64,000 nt of DNA from Haliscomenobacter sp041740695 (lineage in GTDB: Bacteria; Bacteroidota; Bacteroidia; Chitinophagales; Saprospiraceae), in the NCBI RefSeq assembly GCF_041740695.1, contig NZ_JBGSLK010000132.1, positions 30,782 to 94,781 of the forward strand. Reading direction: 5' to 3'. Position numbers and translations under genes: made by a program. Shown piece after piece: positions 44,183 to 53,055 of the stretch. The notes under the pieces were generated by a model. The model had not been told where the DNA came from, ran no database searches, and was given only the letters and a program-made list of their open reading frames with translations. Position 1 is the first letter of the stretch, and each line of letters starts with the position of its first letter.

Positions 44183-46771
44183 TTACTCCCTACGCTCCGA
44201 CTCCAACCCCGCGCCACTCACCAAATTTCCAAAAAATACCGCATTCAGGAACAAACGATTCGTTCCGTACCAATGCGCCCGGAAATTCGGATTGTCGGCC
44301 ATATAAATCACCCGACCAGAACCGGAACCACTCACCACGATCCCAGCAGTACCTTTTACGATGTCGACATACTTGCGGTTGAGGTAACCAGCCATCAATG
44401 GATTGGCGGTGTATACCAATGGAGAAGCATAGGGATTTTTCGATTTCTCCATAAACACCTCGCCATCGCGGAATACCGGCATTTTGCTGCGTTTTAGACC
44501 AAAAGCCAGCGGATGGCTCAGATCCAATTCTGCCTCAAAAATAGTCCCCGGGATTTCCTGCGCCCCCAGGTCATCGGCGATTTCACCATAAGGACGGCGA
44601 CCAGCAGCAGCATCCGCATTTTTGAATTCCTTCATGGCCGTAAAGCCGATGCCTTGGCCTTTCAGCCAGGTTACCGCACGCTGAATGCCGATGATGGTAC
44701 CGCCAGCACTGACCCATTCTTTCAATTTGCTTACGCCACCCGCGCTGATCGTTTGGAAAGTGCCATCGCCCATCACAATCACGTTGTAACGGCTAAGGTT
44801 GGAGCGGGCAATGTCGTCGGCTTCCACTTTGGATACTACCATGTCGAAACGGGTATCCAACAAGTGCCAGGCTTCGCCTGCGGTGTTTGGCCCCATACCT
44901 TCACCTACCACAATCATGACCTTGGGTTGGCGCAGGGTGAGGAAATTATTGCTCCCCAAATCGATGCCATCGGTCGTGAAACCGGTACCAACTGCGTCGA
45001 TGCGAACATTTAGTTCTTTGACAATCTCGGACACCCACTGGTGGATTTCAGCTGCGCTGGCACTTTGATTTTGTACCGGAATCATCACGGTGCCTGCATC
45101 GTATTTTTTACCTTGCAAAGTGATGGGCTGCATGCCCACCTTGGTGCGCAGTCCCTTGCTTTGCAAAAACTGCAAAGCCCGCGGTGCATAATAATCTTCC
45201 CATTCCAGCATGTAGGCATAGCTGCTTTGAGCAGGTGGGGCAGTAGGTGCACGCTCGGGCTTGGAGCCAGTAATTTTTGCCCCCATTACATTGGCTGCGT
45301 TGCCTTTTTTAGCCAGTGCTGCATAAGGCACATTGAAGGCCAGGGGCAAAGCCCAACTGGAAATGTCGTAAAAAATACTGTCTTCAAAACTGGTGGTGGT
45401 TTCAAAAATACCCCGAACCAGGCGGTATTGTTTTTGCTCCATGGGCACAACAAAGGACTGGTTGGGCTCAAAGCTTTTGCCCTCCACGCTGATTTTGCTA
45501 CCCAGATTGTACACCTCAATTTCTTGACGGCGTAAAACTTCTACCAGCCGATCGGTACGTGCCTGATCGTAGGGGTCACCGAACACATACCCCATGCGGC
45601 TATCGTTGCGCGCTTCCTGTATGGCCGATTGGAAGAAACTTTTTTGGTGCTCCAACAATTCCTGCTTGAGTTCTACTGCTGCTTTTTGGGTAGACAAAGC
45701 GGTACGTACCTGATTGCGAATGGTGAACGCAAAGGTCAGCAAGCCATTGGCAGTTTCCTGGACGTGACCACGGGAACTGGCTTGTTCAAACAGGATACCG
45801 ATACAACCCTGTACGTCGGGGAAGGTGGACCCTTTGCCGTAATAAAAATCGTCGTAACCTTCCTGAGAATAGTACAGCGACCCAATTTCATCCAAATACT
45901 TGACGTGGTATTGCCCAATTTTTGCGGTCAATTCCTGATTTTGTTTTGGAGTGATCGGATTGACGCGTGTAGCAACACCTGGCATAAAAAAGAAGGAGGA
46001 GTTGCTTCCCATTTCGTGGTGATCGGTCAGGATGTTTGGCTTCCATTCATGGAAAATTTTGGCCCGCCCCCGTGATTCGGGGTGGGCTCCTGAGAGCCAA
46101 TCACGGTTGAGGTCGAACCAGTAGTGGTTGAAACGCCCACCAGGCCAGGTCTCACTGTATTCCCGATCCTGAGGGTCGGCGGTGAGGTGGCGGTTGCGGT
46201 GTTGATTGGCCCAGGTAGAGAAGCGGTGGAAGCCATCGGGGTTAAAACAAGGATCAAAAATGATGATCACATCGTTGAGCAATTTTTCTATTTCCGGGCC
46301 TTGACCTGCCGCCAAGTAATAAGCTACCAGCGGCGCGGCATTGCCCCCACTAGACTCATTGCCGTGAATGGAAAAACCCTGGTAAACGACCAGCGGTGTG
46401 GTTCTGAGGTCGGCTTTGTCCGATTCAGCGGGGTTGCTGACCTGCAAATGCTTGGCCTTTAAATCCGCCAGATTTTGGTGATTGCGCTCAGAAGTGATCG
46501 CGATGTACACCAAGGGACGGCCCTCGTAGGTGCGGGCGTACTCCGTGAGTTTGAAGCGGGGTGAAAGCTCGGCCAACTTGCGCATGTAGGCCAATTGCTG
46601 ATCGTGACTAATGTGCCATTCCCCAATTTGATACCCCAAATAGGCTTCGGGGGTGGGAATTTTAGGGTCGTAAGTGATCTGTGGAAGATAATACGACAAG
46701 GGTTGTTTGTCCTGTGCAAAGCCCAGGTATGAATACAGCAAACCCAGGATAAGTATCCATTTTTTGCTCAT
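44183..46771 (-). CDS. secreted M14-family zinc carboxypeptidase
   Basis: 862 residues with a signal peptide (about 1-19, ending GFAQ). The M14 domain covers about 45-370: zinc ligands in IHGNESSGG, the substrate-binding NPDGFHRFSTW, and the catalytic Glu in ILFEQASSRG. The remaining about 490 residues include a DJ-1/GATase-like stretch (KVMIVVGEGMGPNTAGEAWH, WVSAGGTIIGI), as in other large Bacteroidota M14 proteins. It should trim C-terminal residues from peptides outside the cytoplasm. It is monocistronic, with a long hairpin terminator. Confidence 0.88.
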   Translation of the reverse strand: MSKKWILILGLLYSYLGFAQDKQPLSYYLPQITYDPKIPTPEAYLGYQIGEWHISHDQQLAYMRKLAELSPRFKLTEYARTYEGRPLVYIAITSERNHQNLADLKAKHLQVSNPAESDKADLRTTPLVVYQGFSIHGNESSGGNAAPLVAYYLAAGQGPEIEKLLNDVIIIFDPCFNPDGFHRFSTWANQHRNRHLTADPQDREYSETWPGGRFNHYWFDLNRDWLSGAHPESRGRAKIFHEWKPNILTDHHEMGSNSSFFFMPGVATRVNPITPKQNQELTAKIGQYHVKYLDEIGSLYYSQEGYDDFYYGKGSTFPDVQGCIGILFEQASSRGHVQETANGLLTFAFTIRNQVRTALSTQKAAVELKQELLEHQKSFFQSAIQEARNDSRMGYVFGDPYDQARTDRLVEVLRRQEIEVYNLGSKISVEGKSFEPNQSFVVPMEQKQYRLVRGIFETTTSFEDSIFYDISSWALPLAFNVPYAALAKKGNAANVMGAKITGSKPERAPTAPPAQSSYAYMLEWEDYYAPRALQFLQSKGLRTKVGMQPITLQGKKYDAGTVMIPVQNQSASAAEIHQWVSEIVKELNVRIDAVGTGFTTDGIDLGSNNFLTLRQPKVMIVVGEGMGPNTAGEAWHLLDTRFDMVVSKVEADDIARSNLSRYNVIVMGDGTFQTISAGGVSKLKEWVSAGGTIIGIQRAVTWLKGQGIGFTAMKEFKNADAAAGRRPYGEIADDLGAQEIPGTIFEAELDLSHPLAFGLKRSKMPVFRDGEVFMEKSKNPYASPLVYTANPLMAGYLNRKYVDIVKGTAGIVVSGSGSGRVIYMADNPNFRAHWYGTNRLFLNAVFFGNLVSGAGLESERRE

Positions 46772-46800
46772 AATTTGGTTTGTTATAATGTTATAGAGTG

Positions 46801-46841
46801 AAAAAAAGCGGCTAGTTTATCGCACACAAACTAACCGCTCC
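46801..46841 (-). terminator. rho-independent terminator of the small secreted protein gene
   Basis: AGCGGCTAGTTT pairs with AAACTAACCGCT (46807-46838, one mismatch); on the minus strand the stem is followed by seven T at 46801-46807. Confidence 0.8.
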
Positions 46842-46972
46842 TAAAAACCAAAAATAACAAAACTCAAATGAGCAACATGGAATACTTAATGATTCAACTA
46901 ATCTGATGGCTTTATAAAGATGATAAACCGCTCTCAGGCGACAGACAACTTGCTGCACCTAAGCTCGATTGA

Positions 46973-47347
46973 TCATTCTGCCGCAATTTTAGAGCACAAA
47001 ATCGAATTTTGGTCAACGACCACCACCTGACGCAGACTGCCATTGCCCTGCTTCACGCGCAGGACATAACGGCCTTTGGGCAGTTCATTCAAATTCAGTC
47101 GGGCATTGAAACCATTGTGGTCATTGATCACTTGTTCGTGGAAGGTTTCACGGCTGTCGAGGCTTTCCAGCGTGAGTACAGTTTTTTCCTTTTGCAAATT
47201 GGCAAGGTGAACAATCAGTGAGCGCTCATCCACTTTGGTGTTCAATAATACATTCTCAATAGGTGGAGTAGCAAGCTCAATGGATGGAGTAGCAAGCAGT
47301 TGCAGCATAGGCAAAGCTAGCGCTAAGGACATTAATAGACGCTTCAT
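46973..47347 (-). CDS. small secreted beta-sandwich protein (T9SS-sorting-domain-like)
   Basis: 124 residues from the ATG at 47347, which gives a signal peptide (MKRLLMSLALALPMLQLLA). The upstream frame to 47518 runs through a terminator and is rejected. The mature part has LLNTKVDERSLIVHLANLQK, LTLESLDSRETFHEQVI and LNLNELPKGRYVLRVKQGNG. This layout resembles Bacteroidota C-terminal sorting or DUF3244-like sandwiches, here standing alone. It probably lies in the periplasm or at the surface; its role is unknown. Confidence 0.6.
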   Translation of the reverse strand: MKRLLMSLALALPMLQLLATPSIELATPPIENVLLNTKVDERSLIVHLANLQKEKTVLTLESLDSRETFHEQVINDHNGFNARLNLNELPKGRYVLRVKQGNGSLRQVVVVDQNSILCSKIAAE

Positions 47348-47366
47348 AATAACAGGTTTAAATGTT

Positions 47367-47399
47367 AAAAAGAGCAACGCCAAGGGTGAATTGGCGTTG
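47367..47399 (-). terminator. terminator after the SIMPL gene
   Basis: CAACGCCAA (47375-47383) pairs with TTGGCGTTG (47391-47399), followed on the minus strand by CTCTTTTTAA. It sits 150 bases past the SIMPL stop and just before the next gene's start. Confidence 0.6.
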
Positions 47400-47548
47400 C
47401 CGTGTCGGGTAAACTTCTTATCAGCAAAGACGAGTAAGGAGGGAAAAGAGTTGCTCGAAAAAGTGTTAAAATTGGTCTTGCTAGATGAAAAGCCATTTTT
47501 TGGTGACCAAATGGCCAAAAGCTGGTATGAAATTGTGAAAACTGGTTT

Positions 47549-48235
47549 TTACTTTTTGATGATTTCAAAGCGAAAGCGCATGGATAGCACCGTTGTAGCA
47601 CTCAGTGGGCTGCCACGTTGAATGCCATAAACATGTTCGTAACTGCCTTCTTCTACCATGCCATAATAATCCAGGTCTTTTTGATCTAGCTCTTCTACTT
47701 CCAAGACCTTTCCCAGGGAGCAATTCATGATGCTCGCCATCTTTTCTGCTTTGCTGCGCGCTTTGTTGAACAGTTTTTCAAACAATTGAACTTCATCATT
47801 TTGAGCAGGAGGATACACTTTGTCACCAATATTGCCCTCCACGTAGGTCAATTGCCGCAACACGATTAGCAACTTGTCGAGCTCAGCATCGTTAGCGACC
47901 TTGATTTTAAAAATAGTAAAAGGCATTTCTTCTTTAGAAATGGCGTAGTTCTCGTCCCGATTTTCGGTAAATTTCACTTTGTTGGTTTCCAGAAATTGCT
48001 TGAGCTGCGTTTCATTTTCCTTGATGCGTGAACGCATGACTTTGCGTTGGGCTTCAAAATCGCGATCGAGGTCGTATTCTTCATTCAATTCGGGATTTAC
48101 CCGCAGGTAGTATTCCATGGAAGTAGGCTGGCGTTCCAGGGATTCACTAACTTTTACATCCAGATAAGTAGGCGATTGAGCATTGAGCACGCTCATACAA
48201 GCTAAAAGGCAGAGCGACAGGATCAGTTTTTTCAT
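47549..48235 (-). CDS. SIMPL-domain (DUF541) periplasmic protein
   Basis: 228 residues with a signal peptide (about 1-19, ending LNAQ). It carries SIMPL features: VKVSESLERQP, repeated cross-strand segments, LFEKLFNKARSKAEKMASIM and LGKVLEVEEL. Members are periplasmic or envelope proteins of unclear function, one linked to oxidative-stress tolerance (E. coli YggE). It is monocistronic, divergent from the DUF2279 gene. Confidence 0.8.
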   Translation of the reverse strand: MKKLILSLCLLACMSVLNAQSPTYLDVKVSESLERQPTSMEYYLRVNPELNEEYDLDRDFEAQRKVMRSRIKENETQLKQFLETNKVKFTENRDENYAISKEEMPFTIFKIKVANDAELDKLLIVLRQLTYVEGNIGDKVYPPAQNDEVQLFEKLFNKARSKAEKMASIMNCSLGKVLEVEELDQKDLDYYGMVEEGSYEHVYGIQRGSPLSATTVLSMRFRFEIIKK

Positions 48236-48341
48236 GCTGCGTTAAGTATTGATGAGTTTTGAAAAGACGTTTACCTTGCAAACGTTTCTAGACAAACTTT
48301 TGTACCAAAATTAGCAAACAAGTGCTCAAAAAATTACAATC

Positions 48342-49334
48342 ATGCGAATTACCCTGATGCTATTTTTTTGCTTGACCATCATCAATGGTTTTTCGCAGGA
48401 AAAAAAAGCCTGGCAATGGTTGGAACCCGCCGATACTTTTAATGCCAAACGAGCCCGTTTGTTGGGCATCGGAGGGGCCGCTGCATATGGGGTCACATCG
48501 GTGGGACTGTACTCCATTTGGTATCGGGAGTACGAATTGGGGCCTTTCCATTTTTTTAATGACAAGTTTGGCAACAATGATGAATGGGAAAAAGTAGACA
48601 AAGCCGGGCACGTCGTTACTGCCTATGTTGAGAGTTACCTGGCCTTTCAAGGCATGCGCTGGGCGGGGGTGAAGCACAAACCCGCAGTATGGATCGGCGC
48701 CGGGGTAGGCACTATATTGCAAGGTACGGTAGAAGTAATGGACGGTTTTTCGGCAGGTTGGGGTTTTTCCAAAATGGATTTTTTGGCCAACACCATTGGT
48801 ACTACGGTGTTTACGGCGCAGGAGTTGTTGTGGAAAGAACAACGCATGATGCTCAAAGTGTCGAATACCCGGCCCAATTACCCAAGTACACTCATTCCTG
48901 GCAGAAATGGTGGCCCACCCTTGACTGTGCGGCAAATTGCGCATGGCCTTTACGGCGACAATTACCTGGAAGCCTTCATCAAAGACTACAACGGTATGAC
49001 CGTTTGGGCCTCGATCAATCCTTCCTCTTTTTTAAAACTTCCTGAAACCAGCCGTTTCCCCCGCTGGCTCAATGTCGCGGTAGGTTTTGGTGCAGATGGG
49101 GTCTATGGCGCTTATGGCAACGTCTATACCGATGCCAATGACAGTTATGGACTGACTTCTATTCCACGTGAAAAGGAGTATTACCTCTCTTTTGATGTCG
49201 ATTTACGACGAATCCGGACCCGCAGTCCCTTGTTGCGTACGGTTTTTCAGGGTTTATCTTTTATCAAAATACCCGCTCCAACCTTAGAAATGAGTTCGAT
49301 TGGCAAACCAAAATTTCATTTCTTTTATTGGTGA
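48342..49334 (+). CDS. DUF2279 (YfiM-like) envelope protein
   Basis: 330 residues with a signal peptide (about 1-18, ending GFSQ). The middle carries a DUF2279 signature: FHFFNDKFGNNDEWEKVDKA, GHVVTAYVESYLAF, EVMDGFSAGWGFSKMDFLAN. The C-terminal part (VAVGFGADGVYGAYGNVY and later aromatic strands) looks beta-rich. Probably an inner-face outer-membrane lipoprotein-like or periplasmic protein; the molecular role is not known. Confidence 0.75.
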   Translation: MRITLMLFFCLTIINGFSQEKKAWQWLEPADTFNAKRARLLGIGGAAAYGVTSVGLYSIWYREYELGPFHFFNDKFGNNDEWEKVDKAGHVVTAYVESYLAFQGMRWAGVKHKPAVWIGAGVGTILQGTVEVMDGFSAGWGFSKMDFLANTIGTTVFTAQELLWKEQRMMLKVSNTRPNYPSTLIPGRNGGPPLTVRQIAHGLYGDNYLEAFIKDYNGMTVWASINPSSFLKLPETSRFPRWLNVAVGFGADGVYGAYGNVYTDANDSYGLTSIPREKEYYLSFDVDLRRIRTRSPLLRTVFQGLSFIKIPAPTLEMSSIGKPKFHFFYW

Positions 49335-49431
49335 TAAAAATTACCCTCAGTAGCTGGATGATTTATTTTAGTTTTGCTGATTCCCAAATTTTAGCCCAAT
49401 AAATTTTTTCTGGGGCCAATAATGTGAAACA

Positions 49432-51468
49432 ATGAAACGATTAGCACTTTTTTTATTCTGCACTGCACTTGGTCATTTAACCAAAGCGCAAAACCTGGCC
49501 GATTCGCCTTGGCACGTTCAAGCCAGGGACATTGATCCAAGCAAATATTTTGGTGTGACCGTCGCCAACGGCATGGTTGGCTTGGTCTCTTCCCCCGAGC
49601 CCATGCGCGTCAAAGACGTGGTACTCAATGGAGTCTACGATTATTACCAACGAGGCCGGGTGTCCAACATCCTCAAAACCTTCAACCACATCAACATGAA
49701 CCTCGATGTGGATGGCCGCCGGATGGGCCGAGCCGACATCAGCAATTACCAACAAACATTGGACATGCAGAAGGCGGAGTTGAGCACTACTTTTGAAGTG
49801 GGCGACAAACTGAGTGTCAAACACACCTTGATGTCATTGCGTCACTTGCCCTTTACCGCCATGAGCGTCGTGGAATTCCGGGCCAAAAAAGACGTCACTA
49901 TTACGCCCATGAGTGTCATTGAAGCGCCCGATCACCTCAGCGATGTACGCAATTACTACAGCGAGATTGATCGACCTCACGTCACGATTCCTTTGATGAC
50001 TTCAGTGGCAAATAGTCCGAGTGGCAAACTCAAAGTGGCGGCTTCCACCAGCTTTGTTTTTGAAGAAGCACATGGACAAGAACCTCGGATCATCCACGAG
50101 GATTGGGATTACAACATGCACCTGGCCAAGTTTTCCAAAAAACTCAAAGCAGGCGAAACTTACCGTTTTGCTCTGGTCGGTTCAGCCGTTTCCTCTGCCC
50201 ATTTTCAGGATCCTCAAAACGAAGCCGAGCGCCTCACCATTTTTGCTAAACTGGAAGGCACCTCCCGTTTGTTGAAACGCCACGAGGCCGAATGGGCCAA
50301 ACTTTGGGAAAGCGACATCATCATCGAAGGCGACCTGGAATCCCAACGGGCCGTGCGCTTTGCGGTGTATCACCTCTATTCCTTTGCCCGGGAGGGTACT
50401 GCTTACAGCCTTTCGCCGATGGGTTTGTCGGGTTTGGGCTACAATGGACACGTCTTTTGGGACACCGAATTGTGGATGTATCCACCCATGCTGATGTTGC
50501 AACCCAGTATTGCTCGTTCTTTACTCGATTACCGCTTTGAACGCCTGGAAGCCGCCAAACGCAATGCTTTTTCGCATGGATACAAAGGGGCCATGTACCC
50601 CTGGGAATCCAGTGCGGATGGCTCAGAAGACACCCCCGTGTGGGCACTCACAGGGCCGTTTCAGCACCACATCACCGGAGACATTGCCTGGGCCAATTGG
50701 AAATACTACCAGGTGACCAAGGACAAACTTTGGCTGCGCGAACGAGGTTGGCCAGTAATCAAGGCTGCTGCCGAATTTTGGGCTAGCCGGGTAGAACGCA
50801 ATGGCCCCGGCAAATACGACATCAACAACGTCATCGGTGCCAACGAATGGCAAGAGAACATCGACAATAATGCCTTTACGAACGGGATGGCCATTACCTC
50901 TTTGCGCATCGCCACCCAAACAGCGAAAGAACTGGGTTTGACCCCCGATCCAGATTGGGAACACGTTGCTCAAAACATTCCGATCCTGAAATTCCCCGAT
51001 GGGACCACCAAGGAAAATGCAACTTACGATGGCGTAATGATCAAACAGGCCGACGTAAACCTCCTGGCTTTTCCACTCGACATCGTAAAAGACGAAGCCA
51101 GCATTCGTAAAGATTTGCAATACTACGAGCCTCGAATGGCGCCGGATGGCCCAGCCATGGGTGGATCGGTACTGGCTGCTTTGTATGGTCGCCTGGGAGA
51201 TGCCGAAAAAGCCTACCAGATGTTCAAAAAAAGTTACCAACCCAACCAGGTGCCTCCTTTTGGGGTATTGGCAGAAACAGCAGGCGGGAACAATCCCTAT
51301 TTCGCCACCGGTGCGGGGGGAATGCTACAAGCCATCCTGGCGGGTTTAGGTGGCCTGGACATCACTGATCAAGGCATCGTACAATTAAAAACCAAACTAC
51401 CCAAAGCCTGGAAGTCGCTGACTTTGAAGGGGGTTGGGGTGGAGAAAAAGACCTTTGTGGTCAAATAA
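49432..51468 (+). CDS. secreted GH65-family glycoside hydrolase/phosphorylase
   Basis: 678 residues with a signal peptide (about 1-19, ending TKAQ). It has the (alpha/alpha)6 barrel of GH65, with GHVFWDTELWMYPPMLMLQP, YRFERLEAAKRNAFSHGYKG and GANEWQENIDNNAFTN near 469. The Glu of the last motif is the acid catalyst position (phosphorylases read GPDEYHENVDNNAYTN). The changed residues and export signal suggest a hydrolase such as an acid-trehalase or kojibiose type and not an intracellular phosphorylase. It may feed sugars to the glucan pathway. It is followed by a long inverted repeat. Confidence 0.85.
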   Translation: MKRLALFLFCTALGHLTKAQNLADSPWHVQARDIDPSKYFGVTVANGMVGLVSSPEPMRVKDVVLNGVYDYYQRGRVSNILKTFNHINMNLDVDGRRMGRADISNYQQTLDMQKAELSTTFEVGDKLSVKHTLMSLRHLPFTAMSVVEFRAKKDVTITPMSVIEAPDHLSDVRNYYSEIDRPHVTIPLMTSVANSPSGKLKVAASTSFVFEEAHGQEPRIIHEDWDYNMHLAKFSKKLKAGETYRFALVGSAVSSAHFQDPQNEAERLTIFAKLEGTSRLLKRHEAEWAKLWESDIIIEGDLESQRAVRFAVYHLYSFAREGTAYSLSPMGLSGLGYNGHVFWDTELWMYPPMLMLQPSIARSLLDYRFERLEAAKRNAFSHGYKGAMYPWESSADGSEDTPVWALTGPFQHHITGDIAWANWKYYQVTKDKLWLRERGWPVIKAAAEFWASRVERNGPGKYDINNVIGANEWQENIDNNAFTNGMAITSLRIATQTAKELGLTPDPDWEHVAQNIPILKFPDGTTKENATYDGVMIKQADVNLLAFPLDIVKDEASIRKDLQYYEPRMAPDGPAMGGSVLAALYGRLGDAEKAYQMFKKSYQPNQVPPFGVLAETAGGNNPYFATGAGGMLQAILAGLGGLDITDQGIVQLKTKLPKAWKSLTLKGVGVEKKTFVVK

Positions 51469-51473
51469 ATTTA

Positions 51474-51572
51474 GGTTCCAGAGTTCCTGGTTCCAAAGTT
51501 CCATCCATCCGGTCACTGAGCGTAGCCGAAGTGCCGGATGGATGGAACTTTGGAACCAGGAACCCTGGAACC
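51474..51572. repeat. 39-bp near-perfect inverted repeat
   Basis: Arms 51474-51512 and 51534-51572 match over 39 bases with one mismatch (GGTTCCAGAGTTCCTGG start). The 21-base loop itself can pair CACT with AGTG. It begins six bases after the GH65 stop codon and ends 35 bases before the haloperoxidase ATG. Confidence 0.9.
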
Positions 51573-51607
51573 CTCTTAGAACTTGGAACTTGGAAACTTA
51601 CTTAAAT

Positions 51608-52942
51608 ATGAAACATACTTACGTTTTGTTGTGCAGTCTTGCATTTGGACTGTTGGCCTGTCAAAAAGATTACGATCAGGCCGAAGCCGAAAACCCCGAG
51701 TACTTACACCGCTCGGTTTATGCATTGAATGAAATCATCATTCACGATATTTTTTCGCCGCCGGTAGCAGGCCGGATTTATGCCTATTCCTGCCTGGCGG
51801 GTTTTGAGGCAGGGCGTCATGATGATTCCAGCACCTTGTCTTTGGCTGGGCAAATAAAATGGTTGCCCGCGCTCCCTCAACCGGAAGCCGGACAAACGTA
51901 TTGCTTCCCTTTAGCCGGGGTACATGCTTTTCTAACGGTAGGCAAAGCATTGACCTTTTCCGAAGACATGATGGATGAATACCGGGAAGATTTGTACGCA
52001 GAGTGGAAGAAAAAATCCGGAATGCGGAAGGATGTTTTCGATCGCTCAATCGCCTATGGAACAGCAGTAGCCCAGGCCGTCATTGAACAAACTAAAACGG
52101 ACAATTACAAGGAAACCCGGACCTTTCCCAAGTTTACCGTCGACGAAAGTGATCCAATCCGCTGGCAACCTACACCTCCGGATTATAAAGACGCCAATGA
52201 GCCCCACTGGGGCAAAATTCGTCCCTTTACGCTGGATTCCGCAGGGCAGTTTTTGCCGCCACCTGTACCCCCATTTGATACAGCCAAGGGCAGTGCATTT
52301 CGCAAGATGGTGGAAGTCGTTTACCATTCCCTGGATGCAGACAACCGGCCAGAACGGGAGGAAATTGCTTATTTCTGGGATGATAACCCCTTTGTTTCTC
52401 ACCATGCCGGTCACGTTATGTTTGCCGACAAAAAAGTGACTCCAGGCGGCCATTGGATGAACATTGCGATGTTGGCTTCACGCATGGAAAAAGCGGATTA
52501 CGTCAAATCTTCGGAAGCTTATTTGTATACAGCAGTAGGCCTATTGGATGGATTTATTAGTTGTTGGCACGCCAAATACTTCTACAATCTGGTGCGCCCC
52601 GAAACTTACATCAACAAGTACATCAATCAGGATTGGCGACCATTCTTACAAACACCTGCATTCCCGGAACACACCAGCGGACATAGTGTGGTTTCGCGGG
52701 CATCTTCCGAGGGGTTGACTTACGTCTTTGGCGACAACTTTGCTTTCCACGATACAACCAACGTTGAATATGGCCGGACCGCCCGGAGATTTGCGTCTTT
52801 TATCGACGCATCCAATGAGGCCAGCATCAGCCGCTTGTACGGAGGGATTCACTTTTTGCCAGCGCTGGATTTGGGTATGGAAGAAGGAAAACAGGTAGCC
52901 ATCTGGATTCAACAAAAAATTCGGACAAGGAGGAAAGAGTAA
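51608..52942 (+). CDS. vanadium-dependent haloperoxidase / PAP2-family lipoprotein
   Basis: 444 residues from the ATG at 51608, which opens a lipoprotein signal with lipobox LLAC (Cys19); a frame to 51434 would translate the inverted repeat. The PAP2-type active site appears as RPETYINKYI near 330, PEHTSGHSVVS at 353-363 and YGGIHF near 417, matching vanadate- or phosphate-binding residues of bacterial vanadium haloperoxidase-like proteins. It would be anchored in the envelope and could halogenate substrates or act as an acid phosphatase. Confidence 0.85.
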   Translation: MKHTYVLLCSLAFGLLACQKDYDQAEAENPEYLHRSVYALNEIIIHDIFSPPVAGRIYAYSCLAGFEAGRHDDSSTLSLAGQIKWLPALPQPEAGQTYCFPLAGVHAFLTVGKALTFSEDMMDEYREDLYAEWKKKSGMRKDVFDRSIAYGTAVAQAVIEQTKTDNYKETRTFPKFTVDESDPIRWQPTPPDYKDANEPHWGKIRPFTLDSAGQFLPPPVPPFDTAKGSAFRKMVEVVYHSLDADNRPEREEIAYFWDDNPFVSHHAGHVMFADKKVTPGGHWMNIAMLASRMEKADYVKSSEAYLYTAVGLLDGFISCWHAKYFYNLVRPETYINKYINQDWRPFLQTPAFPEHTSGHSVVSRASSEGLTYVFGDNFAFHDTTNVEYGRTARRFASFIDASNEASISRLYGGIHFLPALDLGMEEGKQVAIWIQQKIRTRRKE

Positions 52943-52945
52943 TTT

Positions 52946-53048
52946 AATGATGAGTAATGAGTGATTAGTGATGAATTTTAAATTATGCCGTACATTTGGA
53001 AGGAATGAAAAGACAAAATTCATCACTAATCATTCATCACTCATCATT
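52946..53048. repeat. 34-bp inverted repeat before the caspase gene
   Basis: Arms 52946-52979 and 53015-53048 (AATGATGAGTAATGAGTG type) are complementary with two mismatches. It starts four bases after the haloperoxidase stop and ends eight bases before the caspase ATG, filling the whole spacer. Confidence 0.9.
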
Positions 53049-53055
53049 GTAAATC

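Noticed and set aside
51434..51607. N-terminal extension of the haloperoxidase
   Set aside because: It would translate the long inverted repeat; the lipoprotein signal starts at 51608.
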